Of a DNA stretch of 64,000 bases, positions 1 through 12,353 are shown one piece after another. Location of the stretch: the NCBI GenBank assembly GCA_003260075.1, contig QLIY01000093.1, positions 1 to 64,000 of the forward strand, written 5' to 3'. Source of the stretch: Phallusia mammillata (lineage: Eukaryota; Chordata; Ascidiacea; Phlebobranchia; Ascidiidae). The notes below the pieces were generated by a model. That model was given only the letters and a program-made list of their open reading frames with translations, did no database searches and was not told the origin of the DNA. Position numbers and translations under genes: made by a program. Every line of letters starts with the position of its first letter. Within the stretch, counting starts at the first letter, position 1.

Positions 1-143
1 GTTCATAAAAGAAAGCTGAACTCTTGACATAATAACGGAAGGAATTTATTGACTTAATAACGGGGAAAAAGGAATAGCTGTGAAAATGAAAGGGAATATA
101 TTTTCCATTTTATCGTGTTTATTTGAAAAAGAATGAACCCTAC

Positions 144-3100
144 CTCTACGAATGAACCCTGTTTCCTCCACACACTGAAAGCAAACCAGCCAGGAACGCA
201 GATCATCGATGTCAATGACAAACACCAGCCAATAACGTTTGCCCATAACGGGTACTCGTAGTCGCCCTGTTTCAGGGGTTTGGAGTTGATGCAGTAAAAC
301 AGGAAAATGAACTGCAAAAAATGTATGTAGATTTTGGCCCATCTGAACGGGTTTTCAATCAGCATCCTAACAAAGGACTTGTGCCGCGTGTGTGAGAGTA
401 TGAAGAATAGGCGCCTTGCATGCGGCATCCGTTCGAGATAACATAGCTATATTTGGTTACATGTCCTCAGTAGAGCCCACGCGCTATCGAAGTTTTCCAC
501 AGGCCGTTTTGAAATGATAAAGTACGTCTTATAACAAAAGCATGGAGAGTGATCCATAATGCTTCTGCTGTGTATGTTCGCTTAAAACAAAAGCATTGCC
601 ACTAACGATGACAAAACAGCAACGTTAGTGGATGGTTATTCGGTGTAGCATCACGATTTGAACAAAGGGCACACTATTTTACATTCTTTGAAGTAACCAC
701 ACAGAACAGAAGCGCAAGGCGTTTTGTTTTCGTACTTACAAGGTGCGTACAGCTCCCAAGGGAATGACGCACGATATGTAACCGCATAACCATCACCGCC
801 CATGCAATATTACTGCTGTTTTCAGCCTACATGACTCACTGTTTCTTTGAGAAATCAATGGTCATATTGATATGTTTCAAAGCAAGTTTGCCTGGAAACC
901 AATCACGTTGCATTTCGCCAATCGCATGTTTCCTCCCTGTAAAAGCGTTGTTATGTCTCGGTGCCACGATAAATAAACGCATTCCTCCAAACAATCTAAA
1001 CCAGTGGCCCACTGGTGGGCCATGGAAGCATTTTGATTGGGCCACAGACCAACCAAATAGAAAGCTTTTTTTAAGAATTTACTTTCATTTGTGTCACTAC
1101 ACTCAATTTTACAGGAATAATGGCTAGGGGAGGAATTGAGAAGGAATGTTTTTATTTTGTTTTTTGTTCTGAACCTATTTTATAGTTGTTTTCTTTCTAT
1201 CTTAAAAATTTACTGGGCCACAGAATTTTTTGGCAATGAAAGTGGGCTACGAAAGAAAAAAGGTTGAGAACCACTGATCTAAACGCACCGAGTTGAAAAG
1301 TAATTACAGCTTTTTATATTTGCTCCTGAAAATCTTTATGTGCACGTGTTGGTTTGCTCCTAAAAACAAAACCTAATTGCAGAGGACAAATATTGATTAA
1401 TTCGCGAGAAGGTGCTCGCGCTGTATCGTCAAATACCAAAATTGGCTTTATTTACTGCCTGTAAAAATCTTGGACATGTAAATAGATAAAAAAAAATCGG
1501 CGCACATAGATCATTTGACAAACTAAAACACAAATTGAGCTGTCAAGGAATCCCGCTTGTCAAATGACGCCTCAGTTCGTGTTTTAGTTTTCAGTCAACA
1601 ACTGGGTTGTTTCGCGGAATGTTATCAGTAGGATAAGGCTTCACACAGACAGAATGATTACTGAGAGCTACTGCGTGGGGGTTGCATGGGAAACGCGTCG
1701 GATATTTTGACTTCTCACAGCCGGCCGTTCGGCGCAGAGGAAGACTGGAATTTGACATTTCGCAACACCCTTCAGTTTAAACCTTAACAGTCAGGATATA
1801 AGCACCCAAAACAACATGCGCAGTGTATTATATTCTATATGCTACGACCACTTCTTTCACGACAGACTTTCCCATGTAATAAACGCGTTTAAACCATAAG
1901 GTTGACCTTATAAATAACTTTTTACGGTTATTTTCTGCCATTGCAGTGTAATATATGTTTGATTGTTAAATTATACATAGGGATGTTATCTTCTTTTTGA
2001 CAATTTATGACATTATCATTTTTTAAACATAAATGTATTTTCTATTCACACACATAATTAAAAATTGAAACACACCGATTTTTAGTATGTAGGCTTAATT
2101 AAGTGTGATTCAATTTCCACAGATGCTACAGTAAGATGTTTTGTATGTATTACTTTATATGCCTATTTGAGAATGTCCCAAAATTCAAAGAAAATAGACA
2201 ACTAATATTTAAGATGCATATGTGTTCAGTATATGTGACAAATGGAAACTCTTTATCATACGATAAAGAGGCACAATGAAAACAGTGGCTGATCCATTTT
2301 TGAATCAAACACTTAAGTAGTCTGTTCCATACAAAGTGGGCGTGTAAACACGCGATCGAGATTTATAGTTAACTGCAGCAAGCAGGATAAAGAACGGGAA
2401 AAAAGCGTCACACATGCTGAACTCGTTCGTCACATCTTGTATATACGTACCGTCGCCATTCCAGGGGTGATGAACTTATAGCAGTATTTGAAATAACCAA
2501 TCGGGAAATAGCCAATCATAGACTCGATGTTGCCATAGAAACGGTCGGCCCCGTAAATCCAGCCAATAGCAATTGCTTCAAAGAACACCAACCAGAGAAG
2601 AGATATACCGCTAGCGGCGTACATATTTAGCAGCTCGAAAAGGTAGATACCACCCTGTTTGTAGAAAGCAAATATCGATTGATACTCAAGATGGGTGCTA
2701 GCTCTGTTCTTATAAATAACTGAATTCGCTTAATACCATTTGGGCCTAATATTTTGTTCTAGCGCGTTATCCAGATAAAAAAAAGTAAAACACTATGCCA
2801 AGTTGAAATTTGTAAACGCTTTGTGTGCCAGTAAGTATAAACGTGTGGAAAATATTGTACTAAACGAACATTTGTGAGTAGAGGCAGCCCAAGAAGCAAA
2901 AGGGTTCCGGCAACGATTGCAGTAAGCTTCTCCTGTCCGTACTTGCCGCGTTTCATCCGCGGAACAACATCCGCGATGGTCGACACCCCACACTCCACAC
3001 AAGCAAACTGCAAACAAATGTGGTTGTTTGTTGACAGTCTTGAGGAATTTGATCATAAATAACTTTAAAACGACAACAGACGGCCCTAAAGCAGCTTAAA

Positions 3101-6100
3101 CGAGGGACCTTGCGTAAAAGTGCTTTAAATGTCATCAACAATTTTTTTTGTTATTTTGCGTTTTAAATAACAAAGTGTTCAATGCAAAATAACGGATGGC
3201 GCCGACATGTTTAAATACGCAAAAGGAAAATAAATCCAATTTTGGGAAGCGGGGTCCGAACCCACCTTCTCATTTCAAAAAGTTTCTGAAAAATGAAAAA
3301 AATTAAAACAATACGCTTTACTATCTCACCTGTGTGTCGACTCCCACCAGAAAAAGTGTAGCGAAAAAGAGGCCAGACCAGAGCTTCGGCATCGGCAAAA
3401 GCGACAAACCAACAGGGTACACAAGAAACACAAGACCGGGACCTGAAAAAACATAGTCATGTTATTACAAGGATCAAAGCGTCTTTAAGACATATTATAG
3501 GCAACAGTAGTATTAAATTTCGCCTATGTACGCGAAATCTTTGCAAGGCGTAAACTAAGACTTACAGTCACAGATTTTATTTGTACAACATAGAGGTGAC
3601 GCTAGACTTACGCACTGTGTTGTTGAATTGGATATCTCTTAAATTCCAAATCAAACACTGCAAAACGCAGCGATAATTTCAACCCACGTTTATCTTATTA
3701 ATTGGCAATTTCATAATTGGTTGTATGGGTTTGGAGCAAGACAAAAGTAACAGTTTTTTTTTATCAAGTAGTAAACTATTACAAAACCCCTCCCCAAACA
3801 AAAGAAAATATTGTTTGGTAAAAACAAACTTGTCTTTAACAACTAGCTGTACTAGCCGTAAGTGCACAAAACGCGCAAACAATCTTTATTTATATCACAA
3901 AGTAAGTTTGAAATTCAGAATATTCATGAATCTGTTCAGGACTCAAAATTTCCATCAACAAATATAAGTTCATTGTTACCATTATCGTATTTAGGGGCGG
4001 AATTTTCCACGTGATAAACAAAGACTGACAAATACGAGGTAATTTGTGGAACGTACCTCCAACAGCTACTTGGCTCACATCCTTATCCTGGATAAATGCC
4101 ATATGCCCAAGTAAACTGAATATTACCAAAGATGAGAACAATGAAGTAAGACTGCATGTACTGGATAAGATAACGCATTGTCTGTAGAAAAATACGGTAC
4201 TGATAACATCAATTCGAAGTTACGTGAAAACCCTACATTATTTTTGTCCTGACGTTGGTGAAAAAATAATGTTCATATTACTAATTCCTTACGTCAAAAG
4301 CAGACAGCACAGGGATTTCATATAAATTGGTCACCTGTAGCAATTGTTGTTAAACTTGTTAAAACTTCCGAAAGCGATCAAAACCGTAAAGCAGATTCCG
4401 TATGAAAAGAAAATTTGACCTCCTGCATCGACCCACACCTGGACGACAGGAAAATGACGTCATATCAGCTGACGCGCTTAAGGGCATAAATTATTCACGA
4501 ATTTCAAAGTAGCTGCATAAAACCTACTTGGGCCTCCTTCAACTTGGTAAAATTCGGCTTTAGCAGATACTCGATTCCCGTTGAAGCGCCCTCGAGTGTC
4601 AAGCCCCTTACAAGAAGCACTGCAAGGAGGACGTACGGGAGTGTTGAAGTGAAGTACACGACCTAAATGTGTAAGTTGGAATAAGTTTATCATAATGATC
4701 TCTGGCACAACTTGCTAGTTTGAACTACCTTTCCGCTCCAGCGAGTGCCTTTGAATATGCAAAGGTAAATCACGAGCCACGAACCAAGAAAACAAGCCAC
4801 CAAAGGCCAATTTGTAATTGTTCCTATTTCGGAGAGACCTGATGACTGCTGTAGCACATTTCGCCTGAAACAACAAGTTAATATAATTAATTTTCATACC
4901 TCAAGCAATAAGTAGACAACTATAAAGGTATTTTTATACCTCCAAAATTCTGATTCGGGCGAAACTGCCAACGCCGACATGTTGGCGTCGCTGCTGTTGA
5001 CCATAATATAGGTGTCATTGCCCCCTGTGGTTTGGTTTTCTTGGAATCCTGGTAGTCGACAATCTGGACTGTTCCACCATTGCCCTGTGGGAAATCATTG
5101 TATTGTTGCTAACACACTCCGTAACAATGGTACGCAGTAGGTACTGCAGATGTCTTGGATCAATAAAACAGCAAAAATTTTGCTATTTGAATATACCAGG
5201 CCATGAATGCGATACGCGTTTGAATGGGTACGGCAGAATACAATATTCTTTTTCGTTTTTATGAATTTTGGGCTGGTTTCAATGCTTCGTATTTGTTTTT
5301 GTTTTTCTTTTCTTTTTGGGCGTTGGTTTTAACAAACAACAGACACATCGCTTGCAAACCCAGACCATTACCCTGAAATATAGTTCCAGCAATGTTCACT
5401 TCACTAACATTGTAACTTACCACAAAGCGTCCAGGGCAGTTCTCCGGGAAACAAGCAGTTAAAGAAATAGTAAACTGACCAAGCCATGACCACCATGTTG
5501 TAGGTGCTGAACACGAGATTGACGAAAGTGCATCCGTATCCGATACCCTGCGGTAAGTTGTAGATTTTAAAATGTTTTATATTCTTTGATTGGTTGGTTG
5601 CAGTTAAACTGCTATTTTGGCACCAGTTTACCGCATTTACGCTCTATGACTCTAAGCCGATAAGTACACAAATGGGCGTTTTTTTTCGATCAGCTTGTAG
5701 TGTAAAATATTTATTTAGTCATCATAGCGGAACAAAATTGCGAGAATATAAGTTGGGTTTGTATTTTCGAACACAGTGAGATTTGGTTGACTTCCAAAGA
5801 TGGAGATTTGTTTTCAACTAACTAACCTTCATGGAAGGAAGAATCTTCCAGACTTCAACCGCGCCCAGTCTTGTGTACTGACCGATCGCAACTTCGAGGA
5901 AAAACATTGGGATGCCACCAACCAGCATGATAAGGAAGTACACCAGCAGGAAGGCACCTGAAAAGTTCAGTTGGTTTAAAACACACTGCAGTGTTTTTCG
6001 GATTGAGCATAAATAGGGAGATGTTGTGTAAACAATGTTGTGTATAAATGACAAATTGAGTGTGGGTCGATACTTACCTCACCCCTAAATGTGTTTTCTT

Positions 6101-6995
6101 TTAGGGGTACTGTTTTTAAAGGTAAAACAGAAATTATTTAAAGCACGAAAACAATCTTAACAAAAATGTTTGAAGCTATGCACTGTGATGTTTAAACTCT
6201 TTTAAATGCAGAAAATACCAAAAACTTATTCGTTGTTCCATTGGACGAGGACAAATTCGTTGCAGCGAGGATTGCCCTTACACATGCACTCCTTACGGCA
6301 AATGAACTCTCCACAACAGAACTCGCAAACCAATTGGGAAAAGCAAATCGACCAACGGCAAATAGCACGCAAATTAAAATCAAAAGTGAAAAAGGGCGAC
6401 CGAAACGTGTCGGGACGATGCAGAGCCGTTGTGTCCATCCGGCCCATGCAGTGGCGTCCGGGCGCGGGCCAGCAGTCCTCTCTTACCTCCGCCGTTTCGG
6501 TAACACAAGTAGGGGAAGCGCCAAACGTTCCCGAGGCCAACTGAATAGCCGACCATTGCAAATATGAACTCCCACTGTTTTCCCCACGTTTCCCTGTCAA
6601 CAGAGCAGTTATATACATGCACCGGCAAGGCCGCTACATACAGCGGCTGCTGGTCGGCCGAAAACGCTCATGTTATAGTAAGAAAAGGAAGAAAACCAGA
6701 AGATTATACCTTGTGTTGAACTTATAGTGAAATTTTGCGTCCACACGAGCTTACTCGAAAACAAATAGTGTGTACAAAAACACTACACAAAACAATAGGA
6801 GATTGGAGGTATGGAAGAAAATCTTACACAGGTAACACGCTTGCCTAGTTAAAATGCTGAAATGGGACAAAGGATTCTTTCCTTCAGCCCACTCGACAAA
6901 TCAACTCACCTCGTGCTGTTATCCTCTTCGCTGCTAGACTTGGAGCTGTCTATCTCCTTCTCATCGTAGATGACTTTGCACGTTTTTTCACTCAT
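144..6995 (-). CDS. SLC6 sodium/chloride-dependent transporter, GABA/taurine/creatine type (C-terminal tail outside window)
   Basis: Twelve-helix plasma-membrane symporter that uses Na+ and Cl- gradients to import a GABA-, taurine-, betaine- or creatine-like substrate. Coding exons join in frame at 6910-6995, 6487-6593, 5827-5957, 5421-5547, 4940-5084, 4729-4864, 4528-4662, 4335-4438, 4057-4181, 3330-3442, 2870-3007, 2451-2654 and 144-311 (about 573 codons). Helix 1 shows the SLC6 signature [12 protein letters not shown]. Gly occupies the site that is Asp in monoamine carriers, which places it in the amino-acid/GABA branch. Extracellular loop 2 has the conserved Cys pair ([13 protein letters not shown]) and N-glycosylation sequons. 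Later landmarks are GQIFFS, SFNKFNN, GADRFY and the helix 11-12 region. The ATG at 6993-6995 is the first in-frame start before helix 1. The exon ending at 144 has donor GAG|GTAGGG; reading through instead gives a stop at 54-56. The exact substrate cannot be assigned. Confidence 0.93.
1002..1276. mobile_element. Short non-autonomous hAT-like element in the last SLC6 intron
   Basis: A 275-bp AT-rich segment begins CAGTGG and ends CCACTG. It is flanked by a perfect 8-bp duplication, ATCTAAAC, at 994-1001 and 1277-1284. An 8-bp target duplication with CAG...CTG termini is the hAT signature. The outer inverted repeat is only about 6 bp, and the right end has the common 'GGTTGAGAACCACTG' form. No transposase is encoded. 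It lies in the intron between the 2451-2654 and 144-311 exons. Confidence 0.68.
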
Positions 6996-8876
6996 TTTTA
7001 CGAGGCTAATTATGACTGCAGAAAATTAGGTTTCTAAACACTGATTTGGTAAGGAAAATTTTACCTGCAAAATAAAGAATGTTTATGTGGACAATTTTTC
7101 GGAATGGTGACAGCGGGAAGTGACTTTGCTTTCCGTTTATAGATAAAAGGCACCAGCATGGTAAGATCCACTGGGAAATTCATTCAGTTAAAACACAGTT
7201 TAATCAGTTAAACAAACAATTAGAACAAGAACATGCGGTTGAGGGCCACCATTTGTATGTACCGTACAGCCAGCATTCCAGCAACAAAAGCTACACTTTG
7301 TTTCTTAAAGTAACCACAAAATTCCACATCATTGTAAAGCTGCTTCCCGTACGTTGGTTATTGGTAGCCGGTTACTAGGCATCGTGATCGTCGTTTAACA
7401 CTTTTATACAGCGGCCCAATTACTGACTGTTGGAGTGTTGGATAAAGCGCGGGACCCCATTCAAGCTTTCTCTTTGTTTCATTTCCACCGAAGCGGTTAA
7501 ACGGCAATCACGTTGTTTTTAAACGGTAACTTTTTTTCGGTCCATGAAAAAGGCAACGCACACTTTTTTACGTAACCGCGTTTTCGTTGGTGCCTCGTGT
7601 TAGAATTAGACCAAGATGAAAATTGGCTGAGTAGAAATCCCCCCACACCAAACCACATGGTCGTAAACGCTTCCTTTTCAAGCTTCTGAATAATGTTAAC
7701 TGCTTGCTGACAGCCATTCTCTGCTTAAAAAGGTAACGAAACGTAAGCTATACTGTCTGCTGGCTTCAGCTGCTTAACGGTTTAGTTTATATGTATCACG
7801 TTGAATACGACAAGTAGACAGCTGTCATGAGCTTAATGTATCTAATATCAACAGAAAGTAAGCTTAAAAACCTAAACGACAAAACAAATAGGCTACTTTC
7901 CATAAAAAATGTAAAGATCTTGTTACATTTCGAAATTTTTCCGTTACGGACATGCGTCATCCCTAGGCAAGGCTTTAAAGAATTGCCACAATTTTCCAAT
8001 GTGAAACCGTTGAACAAAGTGTTTCCTGGCTGCCTTTTTCTATTTTTTATTGAGGGGAGCGTTGAGTGCCGAAAGCACACACACGCGTACACACACACTG
8101 GCACAAGCGGACACTATTGCTTCTGATAAAAATGACATATGGCTTCACACAACACATCTGGAGACCATCACTAGTTTTGACAGAAATAGGTCTTGAACTC
8201 GACCTCATGACTTCAGAAATTACCAAACAAAGTTTAATTCATCAACAAAGCGCATGTAAATACTCCACTGTATGACCATTCTTATTTTGAAGATTTAGAA
8301 AAGACGGCTTGAAGTTAAAAACATTTTTTTTTATTTCAAACCTTCCGTACAGACTCCATAAACGTATAGTTTGTTTTCCTAGTCACAAACAATAATTAAC
8401 GTCTTTGTGACACTAAATAGCTGGGTTGCATAGATTACTTATGATCAAAACTCCGAATCATCTGTAAATACTTGCCGCACTTAAGATTTTCCTGTTAACT
8501 TGCAAAGATATATTTAAGAGCAAGCAGTTCGACGTTCAAACGAGATATATCTGGAATCAATTAATATATAACCTGTTGCTACCAGGAATAATATTAACTT
8601 TATAGAGCTCTTTCTGCAAAACTGTGTAGTACGTCGAATCGTAGGTGCTAAGTACAATTGCTTTCATTAGTGTTTGCCAAAAAATTAATTTGAACGACAC
8701 CTATTTTGTAAAGGTCATTTAAACACCTGTGTTTAAAAACATGTACAGTATTGTTTGATAATCCGAATCAAATAAAAATATAGTTCCTATAAGTTCGCAT
8801 GGAGTAGCTCTGCCATACGTTATCTCGTTGGATGACAGTTCTTCCTTTTTGGCCTAAAAGTAAGTGGTCCTTTGAG

Positions 8877-9020
8877 CAGAGTTGCAAGCGGGCCCGAAAT
8901 TCGAGCCCGAACCCGACAAGCCCGAAGCCCGGCCAGAACATAATCGTTTTTGAGAAGTCCGAAAGTTTGATTAACAGGCCTATAATATAAAAGACACAAT
9001 GAACAATAATAGACAATGAC
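8877..9020. repeat. CCCGAA-rich interspersed repeat (copy 1)
   Basis: The sequence starts CAGAGTTGCAAGCGGGCCCG, followed by several CCCGAA words and then TTTTTGAGAAG and AAAGTTTGATTRACAGGCC. The same order recurs at 37242-37496 and 57480-58100, so this is a dispersed family. The left end matches the inverted terminus of the 37-kb copy. The right end of this copy was not located. Confidence 0.65.
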
Positions 9021-9599
9021 CTTTGGGTGCAAAAGTAACTGTTAATATTCTTTGTCAAGAATATGTCCACTGTTTTGGTGATGAAAATATGCCAGGCCAA
9101 GCATAAAGGTACTCGAAAGCAAGGAGTTTGAATAGCTATCGAGATTGTTTTGGATTTAAACAGAACATGCGGAAGGACTTTTATCAACACTGGTTTATGT
9201 TTTGAAAGGACATAATGCACAATAACTACAGACCGATAAACGTATGACACACTTGTGCATAAGAGCAGGAACAAAACACCTTCATTACATTATTGTTAAA
9301 ACTTTTGCACTTTTGCGCTATGGATAAAATCCACTGCACCACATGAAGATACTGGCACTTGTAGTGGTTTTATTTTGCAGACAATAACAATGTGAATTTA
9401 TCGGAAAATACTATTTGCGAAATGTATTTATATTTGATTCTGAACATCGCTGGACGTGCACTAACGTTGGAATGACCTTTGTAAACAGGTGTAGGTAAAA
9501 GTCATTTTGTTGGCAAATAGTGGTAAAACCAAACATCTTTCGTTTGAACTTTAAACTGGTCTCATGTTAATTTGGAATTTTAAACGTAAGTGGACACAT

Positions 9600-9855
9600 T
9601 ATTACCACACGTTTTAGTCATCACATTTTTTTACCTTTTTTTCTTTTTCGTCGAATTGGCCATGATGCTGTTTGCTAATGTTTAAGAATCAAAAGCGATC
9701 CACTTTAATTTGGCATGCGGGTTTAACCATTATGCCACACGTTGTCGCCGCATTTTTTACCCTTTTTCCTTTCGCCCCAAAACTGCAACGGTACTTTTTG
9801 GTAATGTTTAAAAATCAAAAGCGATCGACTTTAATTTGGCCTGTTGGTTTAACTA
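9600..9855. repeat. Two-unit degenerate tandem repeat, period about 127 bp
   Basis: Two consecutive units share CCACACGT, CATTTTTTACC, TAATGTTTAARAATCAAAAGC and ACTTTAATTTGGC followed by GGTTTAAC, with substitutions and small indels between them. Unlike the duplications further right, no C/G homopolymer separates the units, and divergence is higher. No coding potential. Confidence 0.6.
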
Positions 9856-11801
9856 TTGTGTAATTACTTCTGTTGGTCCTTTTTCCAGTTGGGATATGAT
9901 TTTAGCACTGAGCATTTCGCATTTTCAACCAATGTTTAACTTAACAAACCTCAGATTTTAGAAATGGGATGACTTGTCCTCAATTGTGTCTACCAAGCCA
10001 GTCAATGTTGAATAGTTGTTCACATATCCGGCTATGAGTTTTGTTAATGTTACGGAATTATTCTGGGCCCGAACCCTGCAATATCGGCCCACCACCAAAG
10101 CCAAAGATACCGCGCACTGGTTTAAGTTTGGACGGCTTAACTTTATTGAAACTATAAAATCAACAACGATAAATGTAGCTACGTTAAAATGCAACAACAC
10201 GTGGCGACCTTTAACCAAACAACACCTCGCGTTACATACCTTTCAAAAGACGTTAAGATATACAAGAAAAAACAAAAGAAAAAATATTTTTTGTCTACAT
10301 TTTTTAACTGGTACATGATACATCGAAAAGCCTGTAGTACTGGCCTGACTCACTAGTTTTGACAAGAAATTTCCATCAACTTACACAGCTTCGAACACAA
10401 AATTGATGAAGCACTGTTATGCAATTCGTTAAATAAAAAGATGATTTTTGCAAAAGAATCATTTTTGTTTGCAACAATAGCAATAATTGAATCTTATACG
10501 TATTAAACTGATAATTTCAAAAAATCCCAAGGTTTAAAACGTTTTTCCCAAGATCCCAAGTTTAGCACTGAAATCCCAAGATCTTGGGAAAAATCCCAAG
10601 GAGTGGCAGCCCTGGTCAAAATGGAATTAACACTTTAGGCTACTAGATGTTTCCAATCTAGATGGCTCATGGGCCATTAACTGTGATAAACACCGCTATT
10701 TTGTTGAAATGAAAAAGCTCGTGGCTTTACTATCTTACTTGCGTGTTGATCAATGTTTTTTTTATTTCATAACAAAGAAAGCAATTTTTTGCGCATCTTA
10801 GTTTTGTCTGTGATGTCACAACCTGCGCATAGGTCACTGATATGCCTAACCATGGCTCTTGCAAGAGAATAATATTTAGGTAAATTGAATCCTAAAGCTG
10901 TAGTGGACTGGTAAAACTAAAAATTACTTTTAGCAGCTTAAGGTTTGGCTTTGCTGAGGTGTTAAATTACCTTTAGCAATTGTATTCATCTTGGACCGCG
11001 GAAAATTACGAAACGTCATTTATGTAAATGAAATGGTTTGGAAACCACTGACCTCTGAAAAAGTCAATGCGGCCTACATAAGTGTCAATAAAATGTTGGT
11101 TGGCCTTCATGAACTTTAACGTTCTCTATCCCTATGCTACACTAAAACAGTAGTCATACAAAATCTAAACGGATTTTTAACTTTACGCTTTAATGATCAG
11201 AACACGTTTGTATTATTTCATCACAATAACAATGTATCACAAAAGTTAAATTTGATATTTTAGCTTTGATATTTAGATTTATGATATTAGATTAATATTT
11301 TTTTATTTGCTAATAACGCCGCGGGCCACAGAAAATTGCCTTGCGGACTACACGGTATTGAACATTCTTTTAGTTAGAGTCATTCGATGGGCAAAATTGC
11401 CATCTTGGATCAAATCAGATTAGCTGAATCTTCAAAAACATATCAAACTGACACTAATCAAAACATGCTTCATATCTATAGTATCGAATGCAAATGATTT
11501 CTCCGCCATGTGGTAAATGTTGCTATAACTTGCGCTGGCAGCAGAAAAGGCAGCTAAATGTGCAAAGTAAGAGAAGACTGACATCAATAGAAATAGACAT
11601 TATTAATGTTTTACATTGTCGTTATTTTTTGGTTCACATATTTTTTTTGGTTTAAATCAAAGTATTTCACCGCGGTTTTGCAAATCTATCGCTGCTAGAG
11701 TTCATTTACAGAAAAATCCAGTAACGTCGCTTTGGCGTGACCAAACGACATGACGCAAGATCATTTATCATCACTAGAGGCGCTGTGAAGCCAAGAACTC
11801 A

Positions 11802-11921
11802 AACTTGTCCGAATGGTCTGGCGCGCCTGACCCACATACAAGCATAAAAAAAACCTTGATCGGGATTCTTCCCCGGGATTGTCCTGGGTTCGAACCCCGT
11901 GAAAAAAAAAAAAAAAAAAAA
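11802..11921 (+). repeat. tRNA-derived SINE (copy 1)
   Basis: A tRNA-like head with an A-box-like stretch (CCGAATGGTCTGGCGCGCCTGACC) leads to a perfect B box, GGTTCGAACCC, at 11887-11897, and ends in a long A tract to about 11921. A near-identical copy lies on the minus strand at 42489-42592, and a decayed copy follows at about 11934-12008. The spacing between boxes is longer than in a normal tRNA and no cloverleaf anticodon arm can be drawn, so this is a SINE rather than a tRNA gene. Confidence 0.72.
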
Positions 11922-12039
11922 GTTAAACAAGAGGGAGACAGGCGCCCGACCCATAACCAGACATAAAAACTTGATCGGGATTCGTCCTGGATTTAAAACC
12001 CGCAAAAAAGAGTTTATCAAATATTCTGAGGCACTAGAC

Positions 12040-12353
12040 CGAAGGTGGGCAACCTTTTTGCATGCGCGGGCCGCAAATGTAGTGATACATTGCGGCAGCG
12101 GGCCGCAACGATGATCATTCAATAACATAGCAGTGCTAGGCAAAGTCAAACACAGAATAATTGTGTCTTTGTGCGTAACAATGCCTCTTCTTAGTAAGAA
12201 ACTAATAACTATCAACGTTTAATGTAACAACCTTTTGGTATAAATTGGGCTTTAACACATACAGTTCGTCCGCCGATAAAATAAAATACGAGTCGACCGC
12301 TCAAAAGTTGCTCGCGGGCCGGATGCGGCCGGGCCGTAGGTTGCCCACCCCTG
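12040..12353. mobile_element. Non-autonomous hAT element
   Basis: A 314-bp element with inverted ends: left CGAAGGTGGGCAACCT, and the reverse complement of the right end CAGGGGTGGGCAACCT. Flanks are CACTAGAC (12032-12039) and CGCTAGAC (12354-12361), an 8-bp target duplication with one mismatch. The ends are rich in GCGGGCCG. There is no transposase ORF. It sits just after the degenerate SINE copy. Confidence 0.78.

Noticed and set aside
4524..4528. Alternative SLC6 donor GTAG|GTTTT
   Set aside because: It breaks the reading frame into the next exon; CAA|GTAGGT four bases earlier keeps it.
6594..6640. An upstream extension of SLC6 exon 2 ([11 protein letters not shown])
   Set aside because: The acceptor TTGACAG|G at 6593 fits the phase of exon 1 and the family alignment; the extension has no in-phase acceptor.
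8768..9274. A 168-codon minus-strand open frame
   Set aside because: Its C-terminal part is translated CCCGAA repeat, composition is unlike a protein, and there is no splice or family signal.
10507..10612. Palindromic TCCCAAGATCTTGGGA region as a transposon end
   Set aside because: Only a right-end-like GGCAGCCCTG is visible; no matching left end was found.
11802..11921. tRNA gene candidate (perfect B box)
   Set aside because: Box spacing is too long, there is no anticodon arm, and a second copy with an A-rich tail shows it is a SINE.
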